DNA of 64,000 nucleotides from Larix sibirica (GCA_004151065.3 NWUY0304265321.1:1-64000), one strand, 5' to 3'; positions 10,761 to 22,195 are shown, counted from the first letter of the stretch. The notes: a model not told the origin generated them from the letters alone. Program-made: numbers and translations.

Positions 10761-12389
10761 TACCGCCTACCTTGAGACTACCACGAGGAGTGTTCCGTAG
10801 GGCCCCCCACCGCTTGCTTGAAGGCTGATAAAACCCACGCTCAATCAGCTCCAACCTGCGAATAATCCCGGAACCTTTCCTTTTGTCCAACTAGTATATA
10901 GGGCTATGCGGTGGCCTAAAAGGACCCAACTATGCTCTCCTAGGCCAGCCAGTCCTTTAATAAAGTTTACTATTAGTGTCAATAAATGAAGGTTGCCTAT
11001 TTGCTTTCCTAGGCCAGAAGAAATAGAACAGCTTTGGGCGTCCTCACCTTCCTTCCTCAGGTGAGCCCTACGTCCTCACCGCTATATTAAGGACGGGTTG
11101 AAAGAGGAGAATCCCCCATCCCGGCCATCTTTATGCTGGAGGATTTACCACATTGACAGGCCATTTTTGGTGTTTTACTATTGGAACTTTCCCCCCCCTA
11201 CCCCAAAATAGAGCGATCGTTTCCTCCCCCTTTGTACTCTCCAATTTACCACATCTATAGGACTGGAGTATTACTGTTAGATAGTACCTGAGACTAGCGG
11301 CAAGTGAACATTGATAAGCTAGGACGGACGTTTAAGTAGAACACAAGCAGGAATAGCTCTGAGATTAGTAGTAAGGCGACTGAACAAATTACTCCAACAT
11401 GTCAATATTACAGATTAGCACCGGCGTAATGATTGACTCAACTAAGGGTCGTAATGAGGTTGAAATCCTTAATGAGTAAGCACTTACAGGCGAGTACGTT
11501 ACTTAGGCGGTTAATTACAACCACTTAGGGTATTGCTAATAGCTGGATTAGGATCGTATAGAAATCAGTGGGACAGTAATGCGCTTTTTTACATCTAGCT
11601 ACTTAGTTTCATGATTAACCTAACTCTTACGTAATATACCAGGGTGATTAATGGTCGTCCTGAGTCCATAACACTAGCTAAGAGCACTTATGACTACTGG
11701 TGCCATATACTGACACGAAGTTGGTTCAGGTCAAACTACCTGTAATAACGTGGAATAATAAGCCTAGCTAGTGTCAGTAAGTCCTAAATAAAGGTGCATG
11801 GAATACGATGTATAGGTCGTAAACAGCCCGCTTCTAGTTTTCTCGGAGCAGACAAGCTTTATTACGCGGTGAAACAAGATTAACGGTGCTTGTGGACTGG
11901 TACTATTCATGTGATTATGTCTAGGGAGAAGTAAAATATGCAGTAGTAACACGCTAATATTAAGTAAGCTTTGATTAATTACTAGGCCGGTGGATTTATA
12001 CTTACCATACTCTACCAGCTTATGTGACCAGAATAAACATTGTGTAAAACAGGCTTGTACTTATTTCAGCAATACATGAGCAGCTTAGTAGTAAACGTAA
12101 AATATACGCCGCTTACGCTGTAATACCACAACTCAGTCTAGGTACGTACAAGCTTAATGGCCATATCTACTAGCCCTGTGATCAAGAGTATATATCATGG
12201 AGTAATAATATCCCGGTTGGAACTGCTCTTGAACTAGTCTTACTTCTTTCTAGCGTATAACCGAGTAATGTTATAACTCTGAATGGATTAATAACAGCTG
12301 GTATGGTGGAGCGATTACTCCTCGTCTCATTTGGGGAAACTCATGCCATACTCGTTATGAATTAAGCTTATCCACCTGTAACACAAGTA
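10761..12389. other. Spacer with tetranucleotide-like low complexity
   Basis: No gene recognised. From 11270 to 12380 the sequence is a loose mixture of TAGTA, CTTAGG and GTAATG words without a fixed period. At 11041-11095 TCCTCAC/CCTCAGGTGAGC words recur. A minus frame of 62 codons at 11764-11952 has no motif. Confidence 0.4.
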
Positions 12390-13140
12390 ATTAGAGAAGT
12401 AGCACCAATGATATTAGTTTAAGCATCGGTACCAGTAGCAGTAATAGAGCCAATAGCATAGGTGACAAGGGTAGGTTAAAAGGCAGAGGCAGCTAAAGCA
12501 TAGACTGGAGAAGCAAGAGCATAGCTAAGAGTAAAGGTATCAGTAGTTTTGTAAGAGCCATTAGCAAACCCATAAGTAGGAACAGAGTAAGCATTATAGC
12601 TAGGAGTAGTAACAAAGATAAAGGAAGCAAGGCATTAGACACGATAAAGGTTATAGGAAGAATATCCATAACTAGAATAAGCATAGGTAGCAGAAGCTGA
12701 TCCTCTAGTTTGATAGCCATATTCAGAGCCATAGCCTACTACTCCAGTTTAAGATCTTCCATATGTAAAGCCATTACTCATAGATCCACTCGTTGTATAT
12801 CTAGTAGCACTCATTGAAGTAGTGGAGAAGGCATAGGCGTCAGCACTACTACTAGTATTATACTCTATTAGAGACCGAGCTGACCCAGCAACAGATCGAT
12901 ATGCAGTCCAAGCAATAAATCCAAGGGCATTGGATGCTAGGGTAGTAAGGGCTACGAAGGTTGATCAAGTTTATGACCGAATTCCAGTAATTGAAGTCAT
13001 AGATCCAGATTAAGACCAAGATCCGATTCCATTATAAAAAGCAAAGGCATAAGATTCAAAGCCTATTATTTAGGACCCATAGCTTTCAACAAATCCGGTA
13101 GTAGAGTCCCTAGCTCCAGATTAAGTTGTATATATAATAA
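12390..13140 (-). repeat. Ala/Ser/Thr/Gly/Tyr triplet repeat, locus 2 (longest)
   Basis: On the minus strand one phase of about 250 codons reads almost wholly Ser, Ala, Thr, Gly, Tyr, Phe and Asn, for example SASATYAYSSYGYSSYNLY near 12690 and LSYALASPVYALAASAF near 12510. It is broken by about nine stops, nearly all TAA, often in the setting TCT-TAA-ACT or GCT-TAA-ACT. Stops are not clearly rarer than chance, so coding is not claimed; the signal is the strong three-base periodicity. Frame is kept over most of the locus. This is the best copy for building a family profile. Confidence 0.6.
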
Positions 13141-13509
13141 ACCTAGCAATGAAGGTCTAAGTGGATATTTTATTTACTTTATATTTGTGAATGAGACTTA
13201 AATAAGAGAACCTATATAATTGCTATTTCCCTAATACCTTTGAGTTCTAGTTCCTTCCTTCTTACCTAATTCTTAACGATTACTTTCTACTGGTCTAAGA
13301 ATACTATACGACTACTCTTTTGGTCTCCTGACTAATAAAAAATCCTAAATTCCTTGTACTTCCTTAAGACTTTGAAGTAATATAAATAATTACTTATGTA
13401 GGGGTTTGGTTTATAAGATCCTACATAGTAAGAGTAATCGTTAGATCCATAGCTTATTTCTCTTGTTCCTCATGGAGTTCTAGTTATAGTTACTTAGCTA
13501 ATAAGAGTT
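13141..13509. other. Spacer, nothing recognised
   Basis: AT-rich between the triplet repeat and the next reading-frame block. CTTACCT- and TTCCTT-like words recur without a clear period. No gene. Confidence 0.4.
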
Positions 13510-13809
13510 AAGATAAGATCGGGTACGTCGAAAGAATGAGTACGTGGAAAGATTGAGCAACACTTGCATGAAAGCACCCGGTTGAAGATTGGAGCGTTCA
13601 ACCTTCCCCATGAGTTGGAGGTCAAGTTTGTAATTGAGCTTGCCGGGATCAGTCCGAATAGAGAGCGTGGAAGAAGAGACATAAATACTTTGACTTGGAC
13701 AGCAAATAGTTGAGAAGTGGGCGTTCGCTTGCCCCATGAGTGTCCTACGGAGGTGAGCAATTTGATTGAGCATGACGTTCACATTCCGCTGGAGTACGTG
13801 GAAGAGTAG
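13510..13809 (+). pseudogene. Unidentified frame of 99 codons with two stops
   Basis: From 13510 to a TAG at 13807 one plus frame reads with a protein-like mix (LKIGAFNLPHELEVKFVIEL, then GISPNRERGRRDINTL), interrupted by two TGA codons. The opposite strand is also open over 88 and 94 codons in two frames (13494-13782), so openness may come from composition alone. The word GAGTACGTGGAA occurs near both ends. No family recognised. It could be a decayed gene or a composition artefact. Confidence 0.22.
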
Positions 13810-15439
13810 TCAGGAATCGACCACATTAGGAGGACCGGGAGAGTCTCGGTTCGTCAGAGTTATCGTATCATCGTCAGAGGGAGGTCTCGTTTCGTTAGAG
13901 TATTGGACCTACCCTCTTGGTGGAACTGCTCGGGTTAGGAAGAGGATTTGACCTACCTGGTTCACTGCTCGGAACGGTTCCTTGGTCCTCTTATGGCCTT
14001 CCCTCTCGTCACTGCTCGGAACGGATCTGACGTTCCTCATCGGCCTTAGATCTAGTAAATTCTACTCCCTCTATCCCTACTCTTGACAGAGCCACAAGGA
14101 AGAAGTCGCTACGCTTCGGTTCACACCATTGCCGGGAGTGCTGCTTGGTTTTCTTGAGCGATTCAATTGTGGGGAGAATGGACGAAGAAGATCGGTTCAA
14201 TTAGATCGAGGATACGGGAGAGCTTGGATTCTCGATTGATTCGATTGCCTCAAGGAAGGGAAGGGCACCAGAATAAAGAAGATAGCCCGGTACATTATCG
14301 CTTCGCTTGCCGGGCGATTGATACTGGTTGGTGGATACCCACTTGGATTACACAGGCAGGGGATGGGATCAACAAGGAAGGACCCATGAGATGATTGCTA
14401 GATTGATTACAACCGCTTTGAATGCATCACACCAGAGGAGATTATTCAATTAACCCGTATTAGTCCCCCTACAGGAGATAGGGATTTAAGAGAGCCAGCA
14501 GTACACACTTGCATGAGTCCGTGGCAGATGGAAGTAACCTAGGGATAACCATATCGGGTCACTCTATGGCCTTCTTGGTTTGGATTATCACCTTTCGCTT
14601 GACTCAAGGAATGGGAATGGGAATGATCTTTATCGCTTGTGAAGACCAAAGGCAATCCATGATACCCCGGTTCAAATGAGTCGGGATTGTGGGTGGGGGT
14701 TGATCCATATCGCTCCCAGCCCATCAGCCCTTTGTTTATTTCGGGATTGATTTTATTGCGGGCTGCAAAAACACAATACTTAAATGACTGTTAGCTGGGT
14801 GGTGGAGGCTTTTCACACGTAGCTGCTTATATATGATTATACCGCGCTACCTCTTTATTTTATTTCATATAAGGCTTGCTATACTTAGTGATTGATCCAT
14901 ACTGCCTTCTTAAAGGAGGCGCTACTACGGGCAGTCTCCCGGGTGGGTATTTACAGGAGGGACAGGTATGAAGAGATGGCCTTTCACTCTCTCTCTTTTT
15001 CAAACAATGGAGACTATGGCTAGTATATTGGCTAGTCTATTAAGGCTGCCATGGAACTAAGGCTAAGACTGAACTTGTCTCTAAAGGCTAATTTACATGG
15101 ACTAAGGCTTAAGACATGGGACTAAAGATAGACCAGTAAATCCAGTAGATACAGATGTTCTGTTCAGCTCATATACGTTAAATCTATATACGTTCAATCA
15201 TGATACAGATGTTCAATTAAGTCTACTAGCAATATCGATAGCTCTACCTCGAATTATCTACACTTTCAACTCTCTTCTCTACCTCAATACCGATAGATAC
15301 CGATCTATATCTCAATACTTTCTCGAGAGATACTCTAATCTCTATACCTTCGGATGGAAACACTCATATTTTGGTTGATGGGTGATTCAAAGGGGTCATC
15401 TTATTCAAGCGAAGCTGGAAAGGAAAAAATCATAAAGGG
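13810..15439. other. Spacer with small internal duplications
   Basis: The word TCACTGCTCGGAACGG occurs at about 13962 and 14006, and TCTCGGTTCGTCAGAGT (13852) is echoed by TCTCGTTTCGTTAGAGT (13885). Frames of 60-75 codons at 14009, 14167 and 14539 carry no motif. From 15130 to 15360 ATACAGATGTTC and CGATAGATACC words recur loosely. No gene recognised. Confidence 0.4.
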
Positions 15440-15860
15440 GGGTCAAATAAACCTGGCATCAACTACCGGCATCGAAATCTGCTGGGCTCGCCTCCTGACT
15501 TGACTATGGGCAATTGGAAATTGGATTGGCTATCAGCTGGGAAGAATTTCATATTGGATGACCGGACAATGACTGGCTGATAATGAGCTGCTATCGGTTG
15601 GCTGGAAATGACCAGCTGTACTGACTTCTTTTGATGATAGGGGCTGCTATTGGCGTGCCCTCTCGACTGGCTGTCAATACCCCTTTTGGCAACCTCCTGC
15701 CTATGATACAGGCTATGCTCGGCTAGTCCTCCTGGCTATTCTTTATGGCGCTAGACCCTCTGGCTATGATCAACGATGATCGGTGTCTATCTATGATCGA
15801 TAAGCAATGACTGGCTATCGTCGACTACTGGCTCTGATCTTACTGACAATTGATAACATG
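15440..15860 (+). repeat. CTGGCTAT-rich degenerate repeat
   Basis: CTGGCTAT, GACTGGCTG and GGCTATC recur at short, irregular spacing through this stretch. It looks like a decayed short-unit expansion. No reading frame persists. Confidence 0.5.
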
Positions 15861-16789
15861 GGGACCATATCTATGGCCTGTTGCGAACATGGAATAAAAG
15901 AGAAAGCAAGCAACCGGTATCTATTTCTTTCTCATCATATCCAGGGATAGCAAGATCAATAAGGCAATAAAGCACCTTCGGCAAGCAGGAAGTTCGATCG
16001 ATAAGCAGGCAACTCACAGTGTTGATCATTCCGTGCCGTACCGTGTCGTAGTACCATACCATACCATCCATCCCCGTGTTGGTTCAATGTGCCCCATGCC
16101 AACTTGCCTCAATGTCTTCCGAAAGATTCCGCATTTCTCTCTTTGTCTCTCCCGCGCTCTCATACCTCCCTCCCACATTTGTCCGCTCAGTACCGGTCAG
16201 GCATTGAAATTGTAGAACGATAGCTGCTTTGTCTGGTGCTTATTGTGTATGACTGGTATTTATGGCTGTATTGGCTATTTCTGGCTATGCCTAAGAGATC
16301 AAAAAGAGCGTTTCCAGAGTGCTAAAATGGCCATATAATTTCTTTCTATCAAAATTGCCTAGGCCCCTTAACTGCTCTGCCTTACCTTCCTTCTCCCTTT
16401 CTTGCTTCTTTAACCTTCTGACTAACAACCTACCCCTTTTCCCACTGAATAACTTCTGCTTCGATCGACTAATTGACCCACCCTCTGAATCACCCATCGA
16501 CCCACTCCTGACTAACTTCATATTTCCAATCACATGTGGGTTACCCTACGTCCGTATATGTCACACATGCAGTGCGAAGAACACATAGATGAGTACCCCG
16601 AACCTATCACCATAAACTGGAGCCTAACACCTTTCCTCACCTAACCTCCAAACTGGAAATTGGATAAACCGCCTGAGCCTATTACTGCTGCCTTCCCGCT
16701 TCTGCCTTATTGGAAAGAATAAACCTGACATGCACTAAATCTTCTATTTTCCTATTATACAAGTGGAGCTCTGGAACCCAGATGGATAA
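15861..16789. other. Spacer, overlapping chance frames
   Basis: Frames at 16291-16533 (minus) and 16319-16588 (plus) are antisense to each other and show no family match. An imperfect GTACCATACCATACCAT run lies near 16051. No gene recognised. Confidence 0.4.
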
Positions 16790-16992
16790 TATATGGTGGT
16801 GCTATCTCTGCCATTGGTACTGCCTTTACTTCTGATGCAACTGGCTCTGCTGGTGGTTTTTAAGAAAACAGGTGCTTCAACCGTCTCTGGGACTGATGCT
16901 GCTACTGGTGTTGCTAGCTTTGCATTTGCCCTAGCCTATGCTCCTGCATCCCTAGTCTTTGCTACTGGTGATCTGGCAATTCCCGTAAATTA
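16790..16992 (+). repeat. Ala/Ser/Thr/Gly/Tyr triplet repeat, locus 3
   Basis: The stretch first reads ISAIGTAFTSDATGSAGG in one phase. After a shift it reads GTDAATGVASFAFALAYAPA in another. Codon choice (GCT, GGT, ACT, GCC) matches the other loci of the family. Confidence 0.55.
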
Positions 16993-18659
16993 AGCTTGTA
17001 ACCTTTGCTATGACCTACGACCATTCATTGGGCAGTTGGAGGCTTAGGCGGGTTCTAAATCCATGCAATAAACCCAGCAGGGCTTCGAAGGTAAGGGATA
17101 ACCAACCAGTCACCATAAGTGGTGCTCTTCTAAGGTGTGTAATAGCAGTGCCAATTGACTAAGAATCCAGCTATGATAACCAAAGAAACTCCTGGCTGGC
17201 TTTGTCAGGGCATAACGTAAATATCTGTGGACCCTGTCCAACCTCTCTGATGGCCAATAATTTAGCTATCCGGCAGATGAGTTCAACAATATAATGAGGT
17301 AAAGGTCTTCGGCTGACCATCCTCCCGCAGAAGCATGCATGCCACTAAAAGGTCCTGGTGCTAATGAATCCGATTCATCCGGTGCTGTTTCTGTATATGG
17401 GTGCCCGGTGATCCATCATTGAATGCTCCTAGGTTTCAGGTCTAAAGGGGTAAGGGTAAATCTATCCTCTGGTGTACCTCGTATTCCTGACTTAAGTAAG
17501 TGGTTGTTGGGCAGCACTCCACTCCATGTCGTGAAGTTCAAGTTGGTTAAAAGTTCAAGTTGGTTAAAGAAGGTCTCCTTCCTTGCTCAGTTGGGTCGTG
17601 CTGTAACAAGGATAAGGTTAAGAAGTGTTCATATTATATATGTAATAATGTAATAACGCAAGAGGGTACATGTTCTAAAGCCCGATGGTCCTGTTCATGG
17701 CATGATTTCTTCCGGGCTCCGGACCTAGCAGGTTGGGGCAACAAGGTTGGTTAAAGTGAATCCGAGAAAGCTTCATAGATGGGGTATTTCTGCTAATAGA
17801 ACGCGTGGTTGGCATGGTGGTCCATTATTGCGAGTCACGCACGAAAAAGGGCTTATTCACCATGTATCCTGGGAGTAAGCGATTATGAAAAGATATGTTT
17901 AGATCGAAGCTATAGACTAGAGAAAAGAGCTCTCGTTTGTCCGGGGGGATATTGAAATATTTTGTCTTGTTTATTGGGGACCTAAGGGGAAACAATGTTA
18001 CTAAATAAATACGTGGCTCTTCGTCAGTTAGGGGCCCCCTGGTATAATGAGTAAAAAAGTAAAGTCAGTGTTGGTTTTTTCGCCTTTTTAATGGCAACTT
18101 TCGGTCTGACAGGCCCATGTTTATAACTAAAAAATCGTGAAAATGCACGTTGAACCAGTTTTGGTAGACTCAAAAGTTCAATTTACTGTGGATAAAACGC
18201 TTTGAATTCAATAAAGTGGCATCTACAGAAATACTGCCATACATATCCGAGATCATACCCCTGATAAACCCTCAACCTCTGAGATACCAATACCCCTGAA
18301 ATAGCCCCACCCTAATAGTGTTATCTGAGCAGTTGTTATCTCCTTTCTGCCACCCCCATTATTTGTGATGGGCTAACCAGCAATTACAGGTGGATCAGCT
18401 CGCCCACAAGTTGAGTTTAAGAGGGGAAGGAAGGTCTGGATCTAATGTTCACGAAACTGGACCTTTACCACGAAACTCAGGTGAACCTTACCTTAAAAAG
18501 TTGAGGTAAGTCTCTGGGTCTTGTCTCCAAACTCTAAAGGAAAACCCCGTAACAGGTAGTATGCGTAAAGAGTCTAAAAACAAGGAGATGTGCTTAGTTT
18601 CCATAACTAGGTATGGTAGGTAGAGAGAGTGGACACTTGGTGGAACATTGTATAGTAGC
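16993..18659. other. Spacer with unidentified frame at 17423-17653
   Basis: A plus frame of 76 codons (17423-17653) reads SKGVRVNLSSGVPRIPD near its start, and a nearby stretch (17775-17875) reads LHRWGISANRTRGWHGGP. Both look protein-like, but I cannot place them in a family. GTTCAAGTTGGTTAAA is duplicated in tandem at 17537-17568. No RNA gene seen. Confidence 0.35.
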
Positions 18660-18812
18660 AACCTGGTACAGCGGGAGTAAAGGCAGCTAACCGAGCTTCT
18701 GAATTGAAAAAAGAAAAAGGATCAACGGGCTATTCAACGGTAGCTTCTGGATCTCGATCTCTAACTGCTTCAGGATATGGATCTGCTGCTGGTTGTTAAA
18801 GGTAATTTACTA
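18660..18812 (+). repeat. Ala/Ser/Thr/Gly/Tyr triplet repeat, locus 4
   Basis: One plus phase reads STGYSTVASGSRSLTASGYG and continues SAAG before a stop. Composition and codons match the dispersed three-periodic family. Confidence 0.5.
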
Positions 18813-19380
18813 GCTTTGGATCTATTGCTTATTGGTTGGAGTTCAATTGTCGGCGATGCAGGAATGAATTAAGCTCCCAGTGCAGCAGCATGATGAAGCT
18901 ATGTATGGTTGCTGCAGCTATAAGTTCTTTGCAGTGCCAAGGAGTCATCCAGGAGGTGATGCCACAAATTGATGCTGCTAATGTGCTACTCGAACAGTCA
19001 AACCCAAGAATCATAGTCGCCGGGAGGGGGGGGACGATCCAATAGTCGATCATAGGCAGCCGGTCATAACCAGGAGGTTTATAGCCAGTCTCATTGACAG
19101 GAGATCAATAGCCATCATTGCCAGGAGAGGAGGTGGGTGGGAACAATCTATGATTCGAGCCTCAAGCTTGTGTTATTACATTGATAAAGTTTACCTGAAC
19201 TCGGCATGCATGTTGGCCATAAAGCTATTCCCGGTTATGCATCTATAGTTACAAACATGATACGAGCTCGCTGGGGGCAAGGAAATAAGGAAGGTCCTGG
19301 TAGATAACCTATCTGGTTACTTATTCTTTTATGGGATGTATCAAATGATGCCAACTTTTTTAATAAAAACGAACGAAGTC
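18813..19380. other. Spacer with paired chance frames
   Basis: Frames at 18829-19053 (minus, 74 codons) and 18836-19045 (plus, 69 codons) are antisense and unassigned. GCCGGTCATAACCAGGAGG, GTCATTGACAGGAG and CATCATTGCCAGGAG words recur at 19056-19125. No gene recognised. Confidence 0.4.
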
Positions 19381-20738
19381 AAGAAAATATATTGTTTTTT
19401 CAGTCCCCATCTGTGAGTTTACCTCACCTGAGTATGCCTGACCTGTCTCACCTGGAGTCTGTTACCTTACCTGAACCTACCCTGACCAGAGCCTGCCTGA
19501 CCTAAGTCTGTCTGAAAAAAGGTCCTGCCTCACCTAAGTGTCTGCCTTAGGGTCTCTTCCTTACCAGAGTAGTCTGCCGCCCTATCGCCCTAGAGTCCTG
19601 ACTTACGGTTCTTCCAACCTAATATACTTGGTATATATTATCACGAAGTAAGTCCAATTAGTTACTAAGTAAGCCATGAGTATCCTCCTCTCGACTATGC
19701 CTTCTCACCTAGACTATGAAACATGTTGGTGACAGAAAGTACGCGTCATCCCTTCAAATGAGGATTGGTGAAAGTACACGTGATCACCCCAAAAACCTGC
19801 TAAGCAACTCAATCCACTAAGAACTTTGTAAAGGTCCCTATCTATAAACTAGTCTCCGTAGGTGGGTGCAACCAGCCAGGGGTCTTACCTTATCTTATGC
19901 CTTACACTATGCTCATGAATGCTCGCACTTAAGTGAAAGGAAGATTGTGAGCACAAAGGCTTAAGCGGATGTTCAAAACCGTCTAAATGTCCACCATTTT
20001 AGTGTTTTCTATCACTTCCATTCGACCTTCGACTCATTACCTGCGACTTTCAAGCAGCCATCATACGCTCTGTGAATCATCCATTATATGCTTCGGCTTT
20101 TTCAAGAAAGAAAATCTATTCTTTTGATCCCCGTCTGAATCTACCCCTCACCATAATCTGCTTGGGGTCCTGACTTACTTGAGTATGCCTTACCTTAATA
20201 TGCCTGATCTGAGCCTAGCCTGCCTGAAAGTCCTGCTTTACAGTCCAGAGCTTTAGATAAATAGAATCATGAGACAGCAGCGAGTCAATTAATAACTAAG
20301 TCGCCATAGGTCTCCCCATGTCCTATGTAAGATGCCTGAACTACGGAGGATGTTAGTTCAAGTAGACATTGTTCAATAATTGATGAATAAGGAGGATTAG
20401 TTAAAATACACAATCACTTGAAATGCAAAAGGATTAGTAAAAATAAGATTGTGAAAGTACATGATCACTCAAAACCTGTGCTGTGAAGAAGCAACTCACT
20501 CAATAAAAAAGGCTTTGTAAAGGTCCGGCTAGTATCCATAGGCGGGTGCAATCGAATCTTATAATACCACTCATGAGAATGCTCACGCTTAAATGAAGAC
20601 TGAACATGAAGACTAAGCAAGAGAGCTAACTTAGATCAATGTCGAAAACTGTCTCAATGGCCGTTTTAGCACGTTATATCATAACTTCCATTCCACCCTT
20701 AACGAGTATAGCCTTGTGACTCACGTTCTTACTTTCGA
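19381..20738. repeat. Diverged tandem duplication, two units of about 0.65-0.72 kb
   Basis: Unit A runs 19381-20103 and unit B 20104-20738. Both begin with AAGAAA then TATT-TTTT, CAGTCCCCATCTG or ATCCCCGTCTGAA. Both then carry a CCTGACCT/ACCTGAGT-rich block, a middle with AAAGTACAC-TGATCAC and AAACCTG, then CTTTGTAAAGGTCC, then GGCGGGTGCAA or GTGGGTGCAA, and end CTTCCATTC before GAAAGAAAAT. A third unit may start at about 20739 but fades at once. The copies are old, with many indels. No gene lies inside. Confidence 0.8.
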
Positions 20739-21236
20739 GAAAGAAAGAAAATAGATTGACGGAAACCATCTTCCCCTTGCTACCATTAAGTACCGATAAA
20801 GAGAGTCCCATACTAAGAACCTGTTGGCCTAATGAAAGTTGTTGGTTAGAACGTCTGTCTCCCCTAGTTATGACCAGAAAGTAGATCGAGTTGCTAATGC
20901 CCCTCAGGAAGGAGATTTATTACGGATGGATATCGAACGGAAAGTCCCGGTAAAGAATGGATATCGAGCCTTATGCCACCATCGAATAGATTCATTTACA
21001 TTCAAGGAGCACTGACCACTCTCTCTCACTGAAGTACTTACGGGGAAAGGAGCACTGAAGGATATAGGGATTTTACTTATATAACTTTCGGGGGGAAGTA
21101 CTTAACTTACCTAACTTTATGCCTTCCTTGCTTTCTTAGGGAGGGAGAGTAGGCAGGCAGGTCCTGACTCGGAAGAAAGAAGAAAAGGGAGAGGCATTTG
21201 AAGTTATAAAATAGAATTGCCCTTGCTCTCCCAACG
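20739..21236. other. Spacer, nothing recognised
   Basis: No gene. Short echoes such as GGATATCGAACGGAAAG / GGATATCGAGCC (about 20925-20970) and GAAGTACTTACGGGG / GGAAGTACTTAACTT (about 21030-21105) suggest local duplication. Confidence 0.4.
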
Positions 21237-21318
21237 TCAAGCAAGCCTTTCCTTGCCCTCCCTTTGGTCAAGCAAGCCTTTCCTTGCCCTCCCTTTGGTC
21301 AAGCAAGCCTTTCCTTCT
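21237..21318. repeat. 31-bp tandem repeat (CCTTGCCCTCCCTTTGG)
   Basis: The unit begins at 21237 and repeats exactly at 21268 and 21299, a period of 31 bases, with a decayed copy before it. One copy (21251-21283) is the exact reverse complement of single copies at 29755-29787 and 54531-54563. The array is short and the spacer is absent, so it is not a CRISPR. Confidence 0.92.
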
Positions 21319-21654
21319 GGTTCGCAAAATGTTATTTTTCATTAGGCAAGTCGATTATTTCCAGCATTTCAAGTTATTCCCATCCAATCAGGTGCTTCTA
21401 AGGTAGGTTCATAGCGCTCCTTCCTATCGTGGCTTAAAAGTAGGGGATCACTCCAAGGCCCTAGATCTAAGGCAATAAGAGAAAGGTAAGTTTAGCCGGT
21501 CTAATCCTGACCTGACCCGGTAAAGGTCTAGTGCATTAGCCCTTAAGCTATTCCAGGTAGTATAGGTATAAGGCAAGTATCGTTCTTGCAGATAAAGAGA
21601 ACCCAAAGTAAGTGCTGTTAATAGTGTCGTACCCTACTTCTCTTCCTCTTCATC
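21319..21654. other. Spacer before LINE fragment
   Basis: No gene or repeat recognised beyond the end of the 31-bp array. An upstream part of the LINE RT would be expected here if the fragment were longer, but I see none. Confidence 0.4.
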
Positions 21655-21945
21655 CTCTCCTTGTCCAGGCTTCAAGTTCCAGGCCTCTATATTATTCACA
21701 AGGCTGCCCACTCTCACCAACTCTGTTTGGGCTCTACATCGACAAACTAGAATGGATTGATGAGAAAGGAGTTTGCGGGGTTAAGATCGCTGGGTTAAGA
21801 ATCTGAATCTTTCTCTAAACAGACAATGTCACCTTCGCAGCAAGAACAACATTGCATTGCCTTCACAAGTAGCTGGCAGCACTTTCTACCTTTTGCACAG
21901 AGTTAGGGATGGACATGAATATAGGCAAAACCAAGGTTAGCAAGG
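21655..21945 (+). pseudogene. LINE reverse transcriptase fragment
   Basis: This carries the palm of a non-LTR reverse transcriptase. QGCPLSPTLFGLYIDKLE at about 21699-21752 is the block before the catalytic aspartates; next comes the site that should read Y/F-A-D-D-V, and here the in-frame bases read stop-T-D-N-V at about 21816-21830. TFAARTTLHCLHK follows, then LAALSTFCTELGMDMNIGKT, the conserved region after the catalytic site. Stops at 21804, 21816 and 21870 break the frame. With both the tyrosine and the second aspartate changed, no activity is possible. Only about 95 codons remain of an ORF2 usually over 1000. The upstream linker fragment at 5158 may come from a related element. Confidence 0.85.
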
Positions 21946-22195
21946 GGGAGGAACATGGGCCTTCTGGTATTTTGATTCAACTGCCTTCCTTCTATACAAC
22001 TACCCCAGTACAATAGGACTAACACTTCGAACCTTGACGAGCTTTAGCACTTAATCGTTCCCCTCGCGATTTCCACACTTCCACTGGACTTCAGCATCGA
22101 ACCTTTAGGTTGCTTGGATAGATTTACACTTGCCCCTGATTGCTAACGCTTGCCTCCTGGTTAGGTAATGACCGCTTTGTCACTACATATTTAGA

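Noticed and set aside
12493-12732. Leu-rich 79-codon membrane protein
   Set aside because: It is locus 2 of the triplet family in a shifted phase.
12390-13140. Triplet family as a gene using TAA/TAG as Tyr
   Set aside because: Stops often sit where Tyr would fit, but stop density is close to chance, phases shift, and plant organelles use no such code.
14655-14695. tRNA-like CCCCGGTTCAAATGAG
   Set aside because: No pairing stem after the loop and no other arms.
17423-17900. Ribosomal protein or other mitochondrial gene fragment (VRVNLSSGVPRIPD; LHRWGISANRTRGW)
   Set aside because: Compared with the mitochondrial ribosomal proteins and nad genes I know; no order of conserved residues agrees.
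21237-21318. CRISPR array
   Set aside because: The 31-base units abut with no unique spacers, no cas genes are present, and single copies occur elsewhere.
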